From: Corythucha ciliata | Taxonomy: Eukaryota > Arthropoda > Insecta > Hemiptera > Tingidae | DNA: 64,000 bases | Direction of reading: 5' to 3' | Assembly: GCA_038030265.1 (NCBI GenBank) | Contig: CM075938.1 | Coordinates: 15,787,009 to 15,851,008 of the forward strand | Shown here: positions 1 through 10,899 of the stretch, piece after piece | How the letters are laid out: each line of letters starts with the position of its first letter | How positions within the stretch are numbered: position 1 is the first letter of the stretch | The notes under the pieces: generated by a model | Seen by the model: only the letters and a program-made list of their open reading frames with translations | Databases searched by the model: none | Told to the model about the DNA's origin: nothing | Translations under genes and position numbers: made by a program

Positions 1-1
1 T

Positions 2-547
2 GCGGCCACCTCCGAGAAGGCCTTAACCGCCGGCATGGCGGCCGTTGCCAAAGAACTCTGTCACGGTCGAATCACCTGGGCAATTGTCGTATCGTTGTAC
101 GCCGTGGCTGGTGGTCTCGCCGTCGATTGTGTAAGAAGTGGACACCCGGAGTACATGACTAGTCTGATTGAGGCAACGGCGTCGGCCATCGAAGATGAAT
201 TCTCCGGTTGGATCGCCGACAACGGCGGTTGGGTAATTTTTGTTTTCGTAGCCTCACTCTGTCTGTCTGTCTCTCTCTCTCCCTTCTGACGATTTTGGTA
301 CAATGAGGCAAATATTGACACAGACTTTGTTTAACTGGGAGAGGGGGACCAGACAACCCATAATGTCCCACTTGCTTGTGCATAAATACGTCCGATATCT
401 TTTTTACAGGTCGGCCTCTGCTCCTACTGTAAGCCACCCTCTCCAGAAGTGTCACTAACGGGATTCGTGGCCCTCTTAGGGTCCTTAATCGTCACTGCGT
501 TTTTAGTGGTTCTAATTTTAAGATGGTTTGGTAGTTTCAAAACATAG
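2..547 (+). CDS. Bok/Debcl-like Bcl-2 family protein, C-terminal two exons (5' truncated by window edge)
   Basis: Two exons (2-232 and 410-547) joined across a 177-nt GT-AG intron give 122 visible residues ending at TAG 545-547. The first exon is open to the window edge, so the start lies outside. Visible residues 25-44 hold a BH1-like stretch with SLYAVAGGLAVDCV, the signature I associate with the Bok subfamily. Residues 68-77 end in WIADNGGW, the BH2 core. The intron falls directly after the tryptophan of NGGW, the conserved intron position of Bcl-2 family genes. The last exon ends in a hydrophobic helix (about residues 93-116, LTGFVALLGSLIVTAFLVV) followed by RWFGSFKT, a tail-anchor typical of regulators of mitochondrial or ER membrane permeabilisation. 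The usual NWGR of BH1 is replaced by TWAI. Family assignment is strong. Whether it promotes or blocks apoptosis cannot be read from this part. Confidence 0.9.
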
Positions 548-599
548 AACCAACTGCGATAATAATAAATTAAAAAAATATGGCAAACAATTGTAATTA

Positions 600-605
600 A
601 ATAAA
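600..605 (+). promoter_or_regulatory. Polyadenylation signal AATAAA
   Basis: AATAAA begins 53 nt after the stop codon of the Bok-like gene, in AT-rich sequence. It is the natural 3' processing signal for that transcript. A reverse-strand AATAAA at 665-670 could serve the convergent RCC1-like gene. Confidence 0.55.
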
Positions 606-782
606 AAGCCGAGGCCGTTGTATAGTTTTAGAGGTATTTCAAATTATTTTTAGTTATTTTATAATTTATTTCCCAGCAGAAGTTCGTTATTTTTTCTCAA
701 TTAAACACTACTTCATAGTTTGTGAAGTTATTTTCGAATTGTTCAATGAGAATCATGCCAGTTTAAAGGTAATAGCGAGTGG

Positions 783-2099
783 CTATAAAATTTCAAGTAG
801 TTTTTTCTTTAATTGCTGTCGTTGCTCGGCGTCCAAGAGGCAGTCTTCTAAAGCATTTGTTAGTTTCTCTACGACATATTTTAATAATCGCTTTTAGATG
901 TACTGTACGGATAAAGTTTGTAATGGTTAGCGTCATTTTAAAACTCACCTCCGTGAAAACTTACGCTGACGGACGACGGCTGCGGTGATTCAACAGTTAT
1001 TGGCTCAACGGTGGGTGTGTTCGAGCTCCTCACCATTTGAGGCGTGGCGATATTGGCAAACGCTCCTGCAAATTGGTTGAATTTATCAATTTTGGAAACG
1101 ATTCATCGCCTTTAAAAGTGCCATCTAGTGTTGATTTCAACCGGCTATTCTAGTTAACATTTGACTTAATTTCTTCACCCCAGAGGTATACTCCCGTCGT
1201 TGGGGATTTTAGCGGCGTAGAGCACCCAAGTGGCGGCGATATTCGTCACTTCGTTTCTACAAAACGAAGTTTTTTACAGTTTTGTTGTTTTTTCCGTTTA
1301 CCAAAATTGTACCTAACGACGGTTGTAACACTTTCTATCTCGGGCAACTCACTCCTAAATAACCATTACATCCCCAGCCGCGCAGGTACCCCTTTTTTGG
1401 TGAAAGCAATAGTGCTAGCTTCTCCACAAGCGGCTGCGGTCACATTGGTCAATTCGTGCACTCGTCTAGCTTGGCCGGCCGTCAAAGAGGACTCGTCACC
1501 GTGACCTAGCTGGCCGTCCGCTTCATATCCCAGGTGTATAATACAGGTGAAGAAACACGGTCGATCGTTGAGACCAACACCTACGTGAAACCAGACGGTT
1601 GGTCAATGGTTTGAAGTCCCCATTGATAGACTTGAAACAAATTGTCCCGTTTTTCTTATTTGATGGTTGGAAGGTGAAAAAAGGGGGGGGGCGTATTTTG
1701 CACACCAAACCATCGTTGGTTAAAGCCAAAACGTAATTATAACCACAGGCGACTTGAGTCACCCCAGAAACTCCCGGTACAAGAGTTGGCGTAGTCACGT
1801 AGATACATTCTGGCCAAGGCCAAGTCGTCCTCCGAACAAATTTCTACCCCAACTGTACAAATCTCCATAAGCGGTGACGATATTATGCCCGGAAGCAAAC
1901 CCTTTTGAGGGGATGCAACAATTTATTTGGCGAAACCTTGAAATTTAAATTGTTTACCTTGAACTTGTTTCCCCGACAGACATGCAATTTTTACCGGAAT
2001 GCCTCTAGTTTCATTCGATGCTCCCGGGCATCTAGCCCCTAACTGCTGGACAAAATCCTCGTATGTTACGAAAACGCGCAGTTTGGAGTGAAAAACACC
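783..2099 (-). pseudogene. RCC1-type beta-propeller gene, multi-exon, with frame disruptions
   Basis: Reading the minus strand from high to low coordinates, the pieces are: 2099-1958 (ending ACLSGKQVQ); 1901-1706 (GHNIVTAYGDLYSWGRN, then VTQVACGYNYVLALTNDG); 1580-1390 (YEADGQLGHGD, then TAAACGEASTIAFTKKG); about 1256-1179 (VTNIAATW, VYLWG); 1065-965; 890-783 (leucine-rich, QRQQLKKKLLEIL, stop). YSWG, VACG, GQLGHGD and VYLWG are successive RCC1 blade motifs, a fold that acts in Ran exchange or in ubiquitin-ligase and cytoskeletal proteins. Several introns are clear: 1957-1902 (56 nt), 1178-1066, and 964-891 with donor GTAAGT. The frame breaks three times: an extra 8 nt near 1790-1805, one base missing near 1529-1531 (YTW-YEADG needs one more G), and one base extra near 1191-1193. 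This is a pseudogene unless the short errors are assembly faults. N-terminal exons are not identified. The gene is convergent with the Bok-like gene. Confidence 0.75.
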
Positions 2100-2109
2100 C
2101 TACCTGTGC

Positions 2110-3350
2110 GATGAAAATACCAAAAAAAAAAAAAATGCGTGATTGATGATTCAGGGATTGTGTGGAGGACCACACGATACTTCCATGTTCCCGTTTTTGG
2201 CGTTCACTAATAATGCATACACAAGAAAACTAATTATTTTCTTCTCGAACACTTTCTGGCCTATAAACACAAGATAACAAAAAATCCCGCAGTCTTCATT
2301 CCTCAAACACCGAAATTTTCATGACTTTAAATCCAAAATTCTGCATCACACATAATCAATAATCAACCCTCAGTCCACATAGAATAATCTTCAATTACCG
2401 ACCCTTATCCATCAACAACTATAACCATCTATCGTCACTCAATTTTCAATCCTCCTTCAATTCTTTGTCTTCGTTCTTTCATACCAAAAAATCAAAAAAT
2501 AGAAAACAGTCCAAAATGCAATACTTAGTCGAAAACAGGCGATTTAACGACCTTGGACCATTTTGAAAAACAATTTCGAAAGGCTGTAGCCCGTTCCATA
2601 TTCATCGTGGAAAACTACTTTACATACAAAATTTGTTGGAAATTTATCGCTCAACAAGTTTTGTAAGTGAAGATTTTCCTCGAAAGTAACTCATTTTCGG
2701 AATATTTAGAAGAAACTAAAAGAAGTGCTAAACAATTACGAACAACAATGTACGAGCTTTTCAGAGTTAGCATTTTTTTTCTCGAAAACTTCTGACCACA
2801 CATGCAAGATGACAAAAAAATGCCAGTAGGGAACATGGAAGTTAAAGCGGTTTGTTTTCGGCTACGTTGTAGTCAATTCGCATGGAAATTGAACGAGAAA
2901 TCTTAACAAAATAGTTACAAAATTCCAGGACCAATTGTTTCGAAGTTAATACCGAAAATTTTATTCCACCACAGGGAGAACATGCCTGGGAAATGATTTA
3001 CCTTCAAAACAAAGGTCATGTTCGCGTTTTTCATGCCAAGAAACGACTAGATTTAGATTACTATGTAATTCTGTGGTAAATGATTTTTGACGTAGTCACG
3101 CCAAATCCTACTCCTCCCACAATTTTCTCTTAATCTCAGTTTTTTTCGGGCACAAACATTTGCAATTAAGATACAAAGGGCTTTAAAGGCCCTTTTTTGC
3201 AATTTCGACTGTCATTTTTTGGTACTGGTCTTTTTGCGCTAAAAACGACGATTTTGGTCACAAAAAAAGTTCAATTTTTTCGGCAATATTTTGGTTAATT
3301 CGCAAGGAAATTTCACGGGGAATCCGAAAAAAATATCAAACAAATTCTGG
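2110..3350. other. No gene recognised; AT-rich unique sequence
   Basis: Homopolymer A runs and loosely repeated phrases on the theme of reading-frame-poor AT-rich DNA. The missing 5' exons of the RCC1-like gene could lie here or further right, but no exon with both splice signals and RCC1 motifs was seen. Confidence 0.4.
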
Positions 3351-3352
3351 GA

Positions 3353-3808
3353 TCACTTGTCCTGAAGTGATATCCAAAAACGACATTTCGGTACGGTGAG
3401 AACATGTCCGATAAATATTTTTTTCTCAAAACAAAGGCCAGATTTGTGCTTCTCATTCCAATAAATAGCCAGGTTTCCATTTTCATGCAATTTATCGAAA
3501 AAAAGTGACACACCGACGGCGTACCAAAAACCACTTTTTTCAACTTTTCCGAGGTTATGCATTATGAATGTGGTGTCAGCTCGGACTTGATTTTTTTCAC
3601 GAACACCACACTTTCGTTCCCGAACGCTCAAAGACATCACCCCACCAACACAAAGCGGCAAGCAGGCTCGGAACGCATTGTCAATCTCTGTTTCTGTTGT
3701 ACTTCCAGACGCTGAAGATGACGAGCAGCCAAGGTCGGTTCGTTTTTGACGCACCTCAACGAGGGTAGACAGACAACGTAGGCTCCACGTGGCTACAGCG
3801 TTATGCAT
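3353..3808 (-). CDS. Unassigned open reading frame, possibly overlapping a real exon
   Basis: A 151-codon open frame on the minus strand, long for this AT-rich, stop-rich DNA, with a serine-rich patch (CSSSSASGSTTETE). A second minus-strand frame through 3600-3790 is also open and reads more like protein (LAARHLQRLEVQQKQRL), ending at a possible GGG|GTGATG donor. The patch is locally GC-richer than its surroundings. I do not recognise either product. It may be a single exon of the upstream part of the RCC1-like gene, or a transposon remnant. Confidence 0.25.
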   Translation of the reverse strand: MHNAVATWSLRCLSTLVEVRQKRTDLGCSSSSASGSTTETEIDNAFRACLPLCVGGVMSLSVRERKCGVREKNQVRADTTFIMHNLGKVEKSGFWYAVGVSLFFDKLHENGNLAIYWNEKHKSGLCFEKKIFIGHVLTVPKCRFWISLQDK

Positions 3809-3809
3809 G

Positions 3810-6104
3810 CATTACCTACCAACTCTTGTAGTTTAAGCGATCTTACTAACAATATGAATAGTTTTTTCCTTTTATAGATCCGAACACCATTGGTTTTTTG
3901 AGTGAACTATACCCACGAATTTGATTTCCTAAAAGAACCAAACTTGTGAATGAAATTGTAAGTAGCTATAGTCCGTCCACTTACTAATGGACTCCCTCCC
4001 CTCATTCAGTGGAATGAGCTTCCCCCTTACCCCTTCCACTAGATGTAACGCAGCTGGAATACTTTTATAACTGTGAAGGCCGTAGTAGACGTTTCTAGCT
4101 GAGTTCATTAAATCCAAAGTCATAAAATATAATAATTATTCCATATTCTATATGACTTTGATTGAATTTTTTCGGTGGGAGTGAACAAATCGATCAATCG
4201 AATTCAGAGCTAATTCCGTCAGAATAAATATTTTCGAGAAATGGATTTCCACGGAGCCAAACCCACGAATTGATTTTAGTGAACCAATCTACGAATTTTG
4301 TCCCTTGCATATAGTCAAATCTACGCAATTGGGATTTCAAATTACAAAATCCAGCAAAAATGTTTTATAACTTCTTTTTCTTAACGCTTTTTCAACGACT
4401 AAATCCCGCGAAATTGGTTTTTTGGAGAGCAAAACGCGTGAATTGGTTTCATAATTTAAATCAGCAAAAATGTTTTTTTAAAAAGCTAAATTCACGAAAT
4501 TTTTTACGACCTAACACTGCGTTATTGGATTATTCCTCAGTCTTCGCTCCTTGTATTCTTGCTTTGTTCCTGGGTCTTCCTTTCTTCTCTCGAAAGTCCC
4601 TTCACGTCCACTGTCTTTGATTTCAAAAGCTCTGCCTTCACGCGGACGAAGTAGCAAGGACCACTCCATGCGACAGGGATGGGTTTAGTGGTAGGGAAAG
4701 GGATATTTTCCTAGTTGGTTCAATATTATGGCTCATTTTGACGTTTTTCACTGGTTTCCCAAACGTTTGATATGAAATCTCAGTGAAAACCAAACCGATT
4801 TCAATTTTTTTTAGACCAATTGAAAACTTACAAAATGGGCATGTTTTCCCTGTTGTTGGTCGATACACGACCCATTATGAATTCAGCTAAAATAACCTCT
4901 GAAAGATGCACGAAAATTAAATAACACTCTTTTTCGCTATTTCAAGTAATAATTAAACACGCCTAAAGACGACTTTTGCGTTTTGGTGGTGTTTTCCAAA
5001 GCAAAAGTTTGCGCTCTTTACAGAAATATCACTCAGTTTGATCCATTTTGAAAGATTAGCCCATCAGAGACGGTTCTTGTGGGAAAGAGGTGGTTTGACT
5101 TAAAAAGTACGAAAAACCCCGTAACTCTGAAACGATCTTTTTCGACCCTATGTCAATATAGTATTTTTGGTTCGTCGTACTTAGTACTACAACATGTGCA
5201 AGTATTGACGTTTCCTCCTGGAACACCCTGTATACAATTGGGAACTTGCATGAATCTCAGATTGGGAAGAAAAGCATACCGGTGATTTGACCCGTGAACT
5301 GAAGGATAACAACGGAAGTTGCAACCCGATTGGTGCGTTTTAAGATTTTTAAAAAAGGTTCAAAGTTCTTCAGGAGGGGATGGATGGTGCGAAGGGGAAA
5401 TGACGTAAATCCTTACTTGTGAAGCATTTGAGGGAACTCTAAAATTGTTTGTTTACAAATAACATGAAAAGTTTCCCTCCAGTGAACGCGTCTAACCGCT
5501 TCTTCCCCAAATCATCCAGTTCAATAAACAAGTTTAGACGTAATCGAATCCGCTCTCAAAATTTTTAAAAATTCGCTAAAAAAGCATTCTTGATTGATTT
5601 CAAAGTTTAATGTGAGCAATAGGCTTGTGGAAGAGCCCTCTTTAAGAAGCACCAACTTTTAAAAAATGTTCAAGTTCCCCATTATTATAAATTCTGTTCA
5701 TGAAGGGATTCGCTGTACTCTGTACGAAACTTGAAAGTGCTTGAACTTCAGTCCAAATTAATGTTTAACGCTTTTACCCAATTCTAACCACCAAGTAGTC
5801 CCCAGAAATAATCCAAAACAAAACGCGCTTTACAGCCCACTATCTGGCAGCTCTCCTGACCATTGAGGACGAAGTCGAGATAGCTAGAATTGGCCGAACA
5901 GTGGTGTTGTGCGAGTCTATGGTATTTTCTCATTCTTGGGGGATTAAGTGACCAAGAAAATACTGAAGAAATCGTAAAAATATTTGTTATCTCCCCCCCC
6001 CCTCAAAACCAACAAAACATATTTCTGATGAAGAGTACAGCGCAGCTAGCTAAAACTCAAGTGCCCTCTATAATAATTTTTTAATCCGATTGATCCGAAC
6101 TCAG
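3810..6104. other. Intergenic stretch with a short C-family array and a possible transposon end
   Basis: Positions about 4200-4510 hold degenerate C-family units (cacgaaattggtttt, aatcccgcgaaattgg). Around 5215-5236 is CCTGGAACACCCTGTATAC, which resembles the ACAGGGTG-type ends of arthropod DNA transposons; no partner end was found. Otherwise nothing recognisable. Confidence 0.35.
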
Positions 6105-7369
6105 ACTTGAGCTAGAGGTGAGGTGTGATTTCACTGTCGGTGAATTTGTCACTGTGACTACTCCGTCACTATTGGCTCCGGTGACGACCACATTGAAATC
6201 ACCGTTCCGACCCTCTAACGGTGACATTCCTTTTCACTTATAATCGCTTCTTCATTCGTCACTTCTATCGCTTCACTGCGCTAGTCTCTTGAATTAAAAT
6301 TGGAGCCGTCACCTAGCCATCCTCGCAGGTTACCACATAACACTTTACCAGTTCCTCTATTGCCCAATGAACTCAGTAGCATTCTCCCCAAGTCTATTGA
6401 CTTTTTTTCTTGGACTTATCGTTAGTATTGAACCTTTAGTGTTAATATATTAATATTCACTTCGTTTTCCAAGTCCTGTGCTACAGTAATCTTGCATAAT
6501 TTTACTTTATTTAAAAACACCTTCCTAGGCAGGGGCGAAGCCAGCCCCTGCCCTGTGGGCAGAATATGTCGGACGTTATGGAAACTAGAGACCCCAACAA
6601 AAGAACTGGTAGCGCAATGAATCGTCAAATGAGGAAGTAATACATTTTCCAAAATCATGCTGTCGTGATAGCTTGGGTACCAGAACTCATGAAAACACGA
6701 TCCGTTCATATAAAATCAGGCCCTAAATTTATTTATCAATTTTCAAAACTATTGAGTTGCGGGACCCATTTGAAATAGGCTAGATAGACTGATGACGTAT
6801 TAACAGCCTTCGCATGACCTTCACAATAGCTTCCCACAAATCAAACAATAGGACAATAGGACAAGAATGGGGCAAGACATGATAACAGCCATGAAGCGGA
6901 GGGTTAGGAGGGGTCACAACCCCTTAACTACGTCACGAGTCACAGACCGGCCGTTTAAGGAAACAAAAAAAATTGACAAGTTTTATTATTTCGCTATAAA
7001 TCGAAATCAATCATTTACGCACTAATATTCAACTCTTGGTCATATTTAGACATTTTCTTTCGAAAAAAATGTTTCCAGTGAATTTAATTTTTTATGTTAC
7101 TTCCTCATTCTTCCCCGGAAACTAAGTTTTCACGAAAAAGGGTCCTAATCCATCAAAAGCTAACATCTTCGTTCGGAAATTATCTCTTTTAGCCTTCTAT
7201 TCCTGATTTTCTATCCAAAAACTGACAATTCTATTCAGACTTTTTCTATTAACAGACAATTCGATTTCCCCGGAAATCGATACTTGGCATTAAATATACT
7301 TACAGGGTGACCGACTTTTCATCAACGTCTTGTCTGAGAGACGTAAAAATACAACATTTTTTAACCAAC

Positions 7370-7934
7370 CAATAACGGGTTTTAACTCAAAACTGACGTT
7401 TTTTTTAAAACAAAAAACTGAATATTTCACTCTAGTATAACTGAATATTTTACTTCAAAACTGACGTTTCTACGCCAAAGACGAAGTGTTTACGCCTAAA
7501 CTAAAAATTTCACAGCACAACTTTTAAAATCCAAGTCTTTACCCCAAAAACTGGTGGAGTTCCGCCTAAAAATGGCGGGTTTAACCAGAAACGGATCAAA
7601 AACGAATGAACTTAATAGTCTTAAACAGACCACTCAGTACTAAAAACTGCCGATTTTATCCTTCAATTGGCGATTTTAGTTAAAACAAAAAACGTACAAT
7701 TACTGGCCAAAGCTGACGTGCCTCCCCCCCTCCAAATTAAGATGCTACCACAAAACTGGCGAGTCTAACCTAAAACTAAACTTTACTGTTCCATTTCAAA
7801 AATGAATATTTTACACCCGAAACGACAATTTCCCCTCAAAATTAGATAATTTACTCCAAAACTGACAATGTCACTCTTGTTTTCCCCAAAACGGGTGATT
7901 TTAGGCCATTCTGCCTTGAAAACAGGTGATTTCA

Positions 7935-7971
<37 letters not shown>

Positions 7972-8220
7972 CAAATTCATCGCAAATGTGACGATTTTAT
8001 ACTAATACAAACGATTTCACGCCACAGCAGACGTGTTGCCTCATGACTGAAGACGATAATACAAAACTGGTCATTTTACCCCAAAAATTACGATTTCATC
8101 CAAAAAACGTTCCTAAACTGACGATTTAACCATGAAACTTGCGGTTCCACCCAAAAAATATCACTTTACCTCAAAACTGAATATTTTACTTCAAAATTGA
8201 CATTTTACTTTGTTGGGCAC
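7370..8220 (+). repeat. Degenerate tandem array, family L (core AAAACTGACGATTTTACCCC)
   Basis: Roughly 22-26 bp units built on 'aaaactgacgattttacccc', strongly diverged. An uninterrupted run of about 34 A at 7936-7969 sits inside it. It is cargo of the element 6530-9387. Confidence 0.75.
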
Positions 8221-8229
8221 AGCTTTTCA

Positions 8230-9060
8230 GAGCACAAAGAGTCAATTTTGACGATTTCAAGGCTGGAATAGCCATTGCCATTTTTAGGGCGCATAAAGTC
8301 AGTCTTTCCAGTTATAGGAGCGAATAGTACGTCCCAAGTCAAAGCGAGAACAGCCAGGTTGGCCATTTTCGGCGCTCCGAATGGTCTATTTTGCCATTTT
8401 CAGGGCAGGAGTCACTTGTTCAGACATTTTAAGAGATCGATTCGTCAGGTAATCCATTTCTAGAGCTCGTAAAGTATTAAATTCGGCAATTTCTAGGGTT
8501 CAAATATAGTAATTTTAGCCATTTTAAAGACACGAATCGTCAGTTTTGCCATTTTCAGGGACCAAATACCTAGTCCATCCTCCATCAAGCCAAGGCCATC
8601 CCTGCCTTTCAAGGATCAAGGTTTGACCATTCCTGGTGCGCAAATTGTCGATTTTGCCATTTTCAGGGAAGGAATCATCATTTTAGGCATTTCCAGGGCA
8701 CGTGAAGTCATTTTGGCCGATTTCAGGGCTTGATTAGTCCGTCAAGCCAAAAGCGCGCATTATGGTCATATATGGCTCAAGATTGGCCAGTTGATCTGAT
8801 CAATTTTAGCGCACGAATGGTTGATTTAGCTACTTTCGGGGGGTAATCATGATCTTTTTAGGCATTTTCAGAAGTTCACCAGTCGCCACCAATTTTTAGG
8901 GCACGTGAAGTCCAGTTTTAGCAATTTTCGAAACTCGAATCGACAGTTTTGTATTTTTGGGCGTTAGTTTAGTTACTTTAGCCGTTTTAATAGTGCAAAT
9001 TTCTAGTTTTTACTATTTTTAGGCAGAGAAAAGGCTGTCAAACCAGTTTTAATAGAGCGA
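8230..9060 (-). repeat. Degenerate tandem array, family J, reverse orientation
   Basis: About 30-bp units such as gccattttcagggcacgaat are the reverse complement of the J units at 28.1-29.5 kb. Units are too diverged for recent homogenisation. Confidence 0.75.
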
Positions 9061-9774
9061 ACCACACCATGTCTCTAGCACCTCTCATGAGCAATTACTG
9101 AATCCGCGTCTGTCTGCGAAAATGGTATTCTAGGACGCAAAAACGGCATTTGGTCTTTGAACTATGTCACCCTTGCGATATCCGTTTTGTGAGCGACTTT
9201 GTTTATTTTATTAGTGAAATCCGTTAAGTTATTATTTTAGTGAGCGCCGACGAAACAAAATGTGATTATCCTGAAAGATTCGTACTTTCAGAATGCATCT
9301 AGGGGTGGGAAACTGCCCCACTGAATCTGCATTTTTGAGTCTATGGGACAGCTGCCTAGCCCTGCCCTCCATCTGGCTATGCCTATGTTCCTAGTAAAAT
9401 TCGTGCATTGCAGTTTTTGATCCATGACTCACCTTCATGTTTGCATTTGAGGCTGTGGGTTCGCCGTGCATAGGAGTTTTCCACGGACAAAGTTAGAAAA
9501 ATAATTATATATTTTTTTATAACCGATGCAAAAACACGAGAGCTACGTGAGCTAGACAATTTCGTTGATAAACCTGACTAAACAGTGATAGTGACATTAA
9601 AAAGTTATAGAACAGGCTCTCTGTAGTCACTTCAGTGACAAAATCACTGGTTTTTGTCACAGTGACTGCACAGTCACCGGAGCTAGTTGTCACTGTGACC
9701 GACAAAAGATGTCACGCCACACCTCTAACTTGAGCCACCCAGCCCCTCTAACGTAAAAAAAAAAAAAAAAAAAA

Positions 9775-10894
9775 TCGCTCCGGCAGCTGGCCGTCGGAAG
9801 AGTGCATTTCATTCCGCATACGGATACCCTAGGCCGTCCCAGAAGTAATAATTTTGATACCATAATTTGTTTCATTAAGCCGAACTTCTTCCTCTATTTT
9901 CACCACCCTTTCTTCAAAATTTAGGAAAGTTATGATAGTTTTCCAAGGGCTTTGTGCCGTATTTTAATAAACGTGTGAATTTAAGCGATTTTATTGAAAT
10001 TTCATCCCCCCTACCATCAAAGTTTTCGATAAATCTCAATAGAACCCAGGGCTTTCGTTACATTAAATTATTGAGTCGAATTTTAGAGCGCTAATATGAA
10101 CTAGTGAAGTTCAACGCTATTTTTACACTTCCACACCGGAAGGACCACCCCCACCACCTTGACTTTTTCGAAAAATTAAAATGGGAATCAAAGGCTACTC
10201 TAACATGGAGTATTCGTACTGAATATGATGCATCTAGAATCAACTGGTGAATTATAGTGATTTTTTGACCATTTCAACCCCTATTTTCCCCCCTCCACCT
10301 TGACCGACTTGGCCCAAATGCAATACCGACTGGGGGTCTTATGACTACTGATTTTTGTGCCAAAGTGCGTTCCGCTAAATTGATTTCTTTGAGAGTTATC
10401 GTGCTAACAAGACCACAGACTTACTTCCACCCCGGGTGCACCACTCCCTCCACCATGACTTTTTAAAAAAATTAAAATGGGAATTAAAGGCTAGTCTATC
10501 ATGTAGTATACGTACCGAATATGATGCTTCCAGAATCAACTGGTAATTTGTAGTGATTTTTTGACCATTTCAAGCCCTATTTCCCCCATCCACCTTGACC
10601 GATTTGGCCCAAATGCAATACCGACAGGGGTCTTATGACTACTGATTTTTTTGCTAAAGCGCGTTCCGCTAAATTAACTTCTACGAGAGTTATCGTGCTA
10701 ACAAGAAAACGGCCATAAATATATATATACTAATATATACTTTTATATATGTATATATAAATTTCGGAGACCACTGAATTCGTGTTCTAGAGGTTCTGAA
10801 ACATGAAAAAAACATGCCATGACCCAAGTTTGACACCATCACGACAAGAGCATTTTGAGCACGAGTGCATTTTGACATAAATGAAATGCACTAA
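9775..10894 (+). mobile_element. Dispersed repeat D, copy 1, with 3' hairpin and internal duplication
   Basis: Begins TCGCTCCGGCAGCTGG right after an A run and ends in a hairpin (arms AGTGCATTT 10864-10872 and AAATGCACT 10884-10892) overlapping a terminal CTAA. The same sequence recurs at 38581-39298. This copy holds a tandem duplication of about 296 bp (10127-10422 and 10423 to about 10717). TC start, terminal hairpin and CTAA end recall Helitrons, though here the hairpin abuts the end instead of preceding it by about 10 nt. No coding capacity recognised. Confidence 0.7.
10717..10762. repeat. AT/TATA microsatellite
   Basis: Imperfect (AT)n with atatatatac and tatatgtatata interruptions inside dispersed repeat D copy 1. 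Confidence 0.8.
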
Positions 10895-10899
10895 AAACA

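Larger units (their letters stand above)
6530..9387. mobile_element. hAT-like element carrying tandem arrays, inserted inside another element
   Basis: The left terminus CAGGGGCGAAGCCAG pairs with a right terminus whose complement is CATAGGCATAGCCAG (11 of 15). Flanking 8-mers are TTCCTAGG (6522-6529) and TTCCTAGT (9388-9395), 7 of 8 identical. CAGGGGCG-type ends with 8-bp duplications are typical of hAT elements. The 2.86 kb interior has no transposase; about 1.7 kb is two different degenerate arrays (L at about 7370-8220, J in reverse orientation at about 8230-9060). Confidence 0.8.
6113..9727. mobile_element. hAT-like DNA transposon remnant (TAGAGGTG termini), outer member of a nested pair
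   Basis: The left end reads TAGAGGTGAGGTGTGA and the right end is the complement of TAGAGGTGTGGCGTGACA. The element is flanked by a perfect 8-bp duplication, ACTTGAGC, at 6105-6112 and 9728-9735. Beyond the termini the two arms remain similar in inverted order for well over 100 bp, with repeated GTCACTGTGAC-type palindromes. An 8-bp duplication and TA-starting short terminal repeats fit the hAT superfamily. No transposase is seen, so it is non-autonomous. Most of its present length is a second element inserted at 6530-9387; without it the element is about 0.75 kb. Confidence 0.85.

Noticed and set aside
9690..9875. Conserved minus-strand peptide LLLLGR.RVSVCGMK in both D repeats
   Set aside because: Conservation follows from the two copies being the same repeat; no sign of coding selection could be judged.
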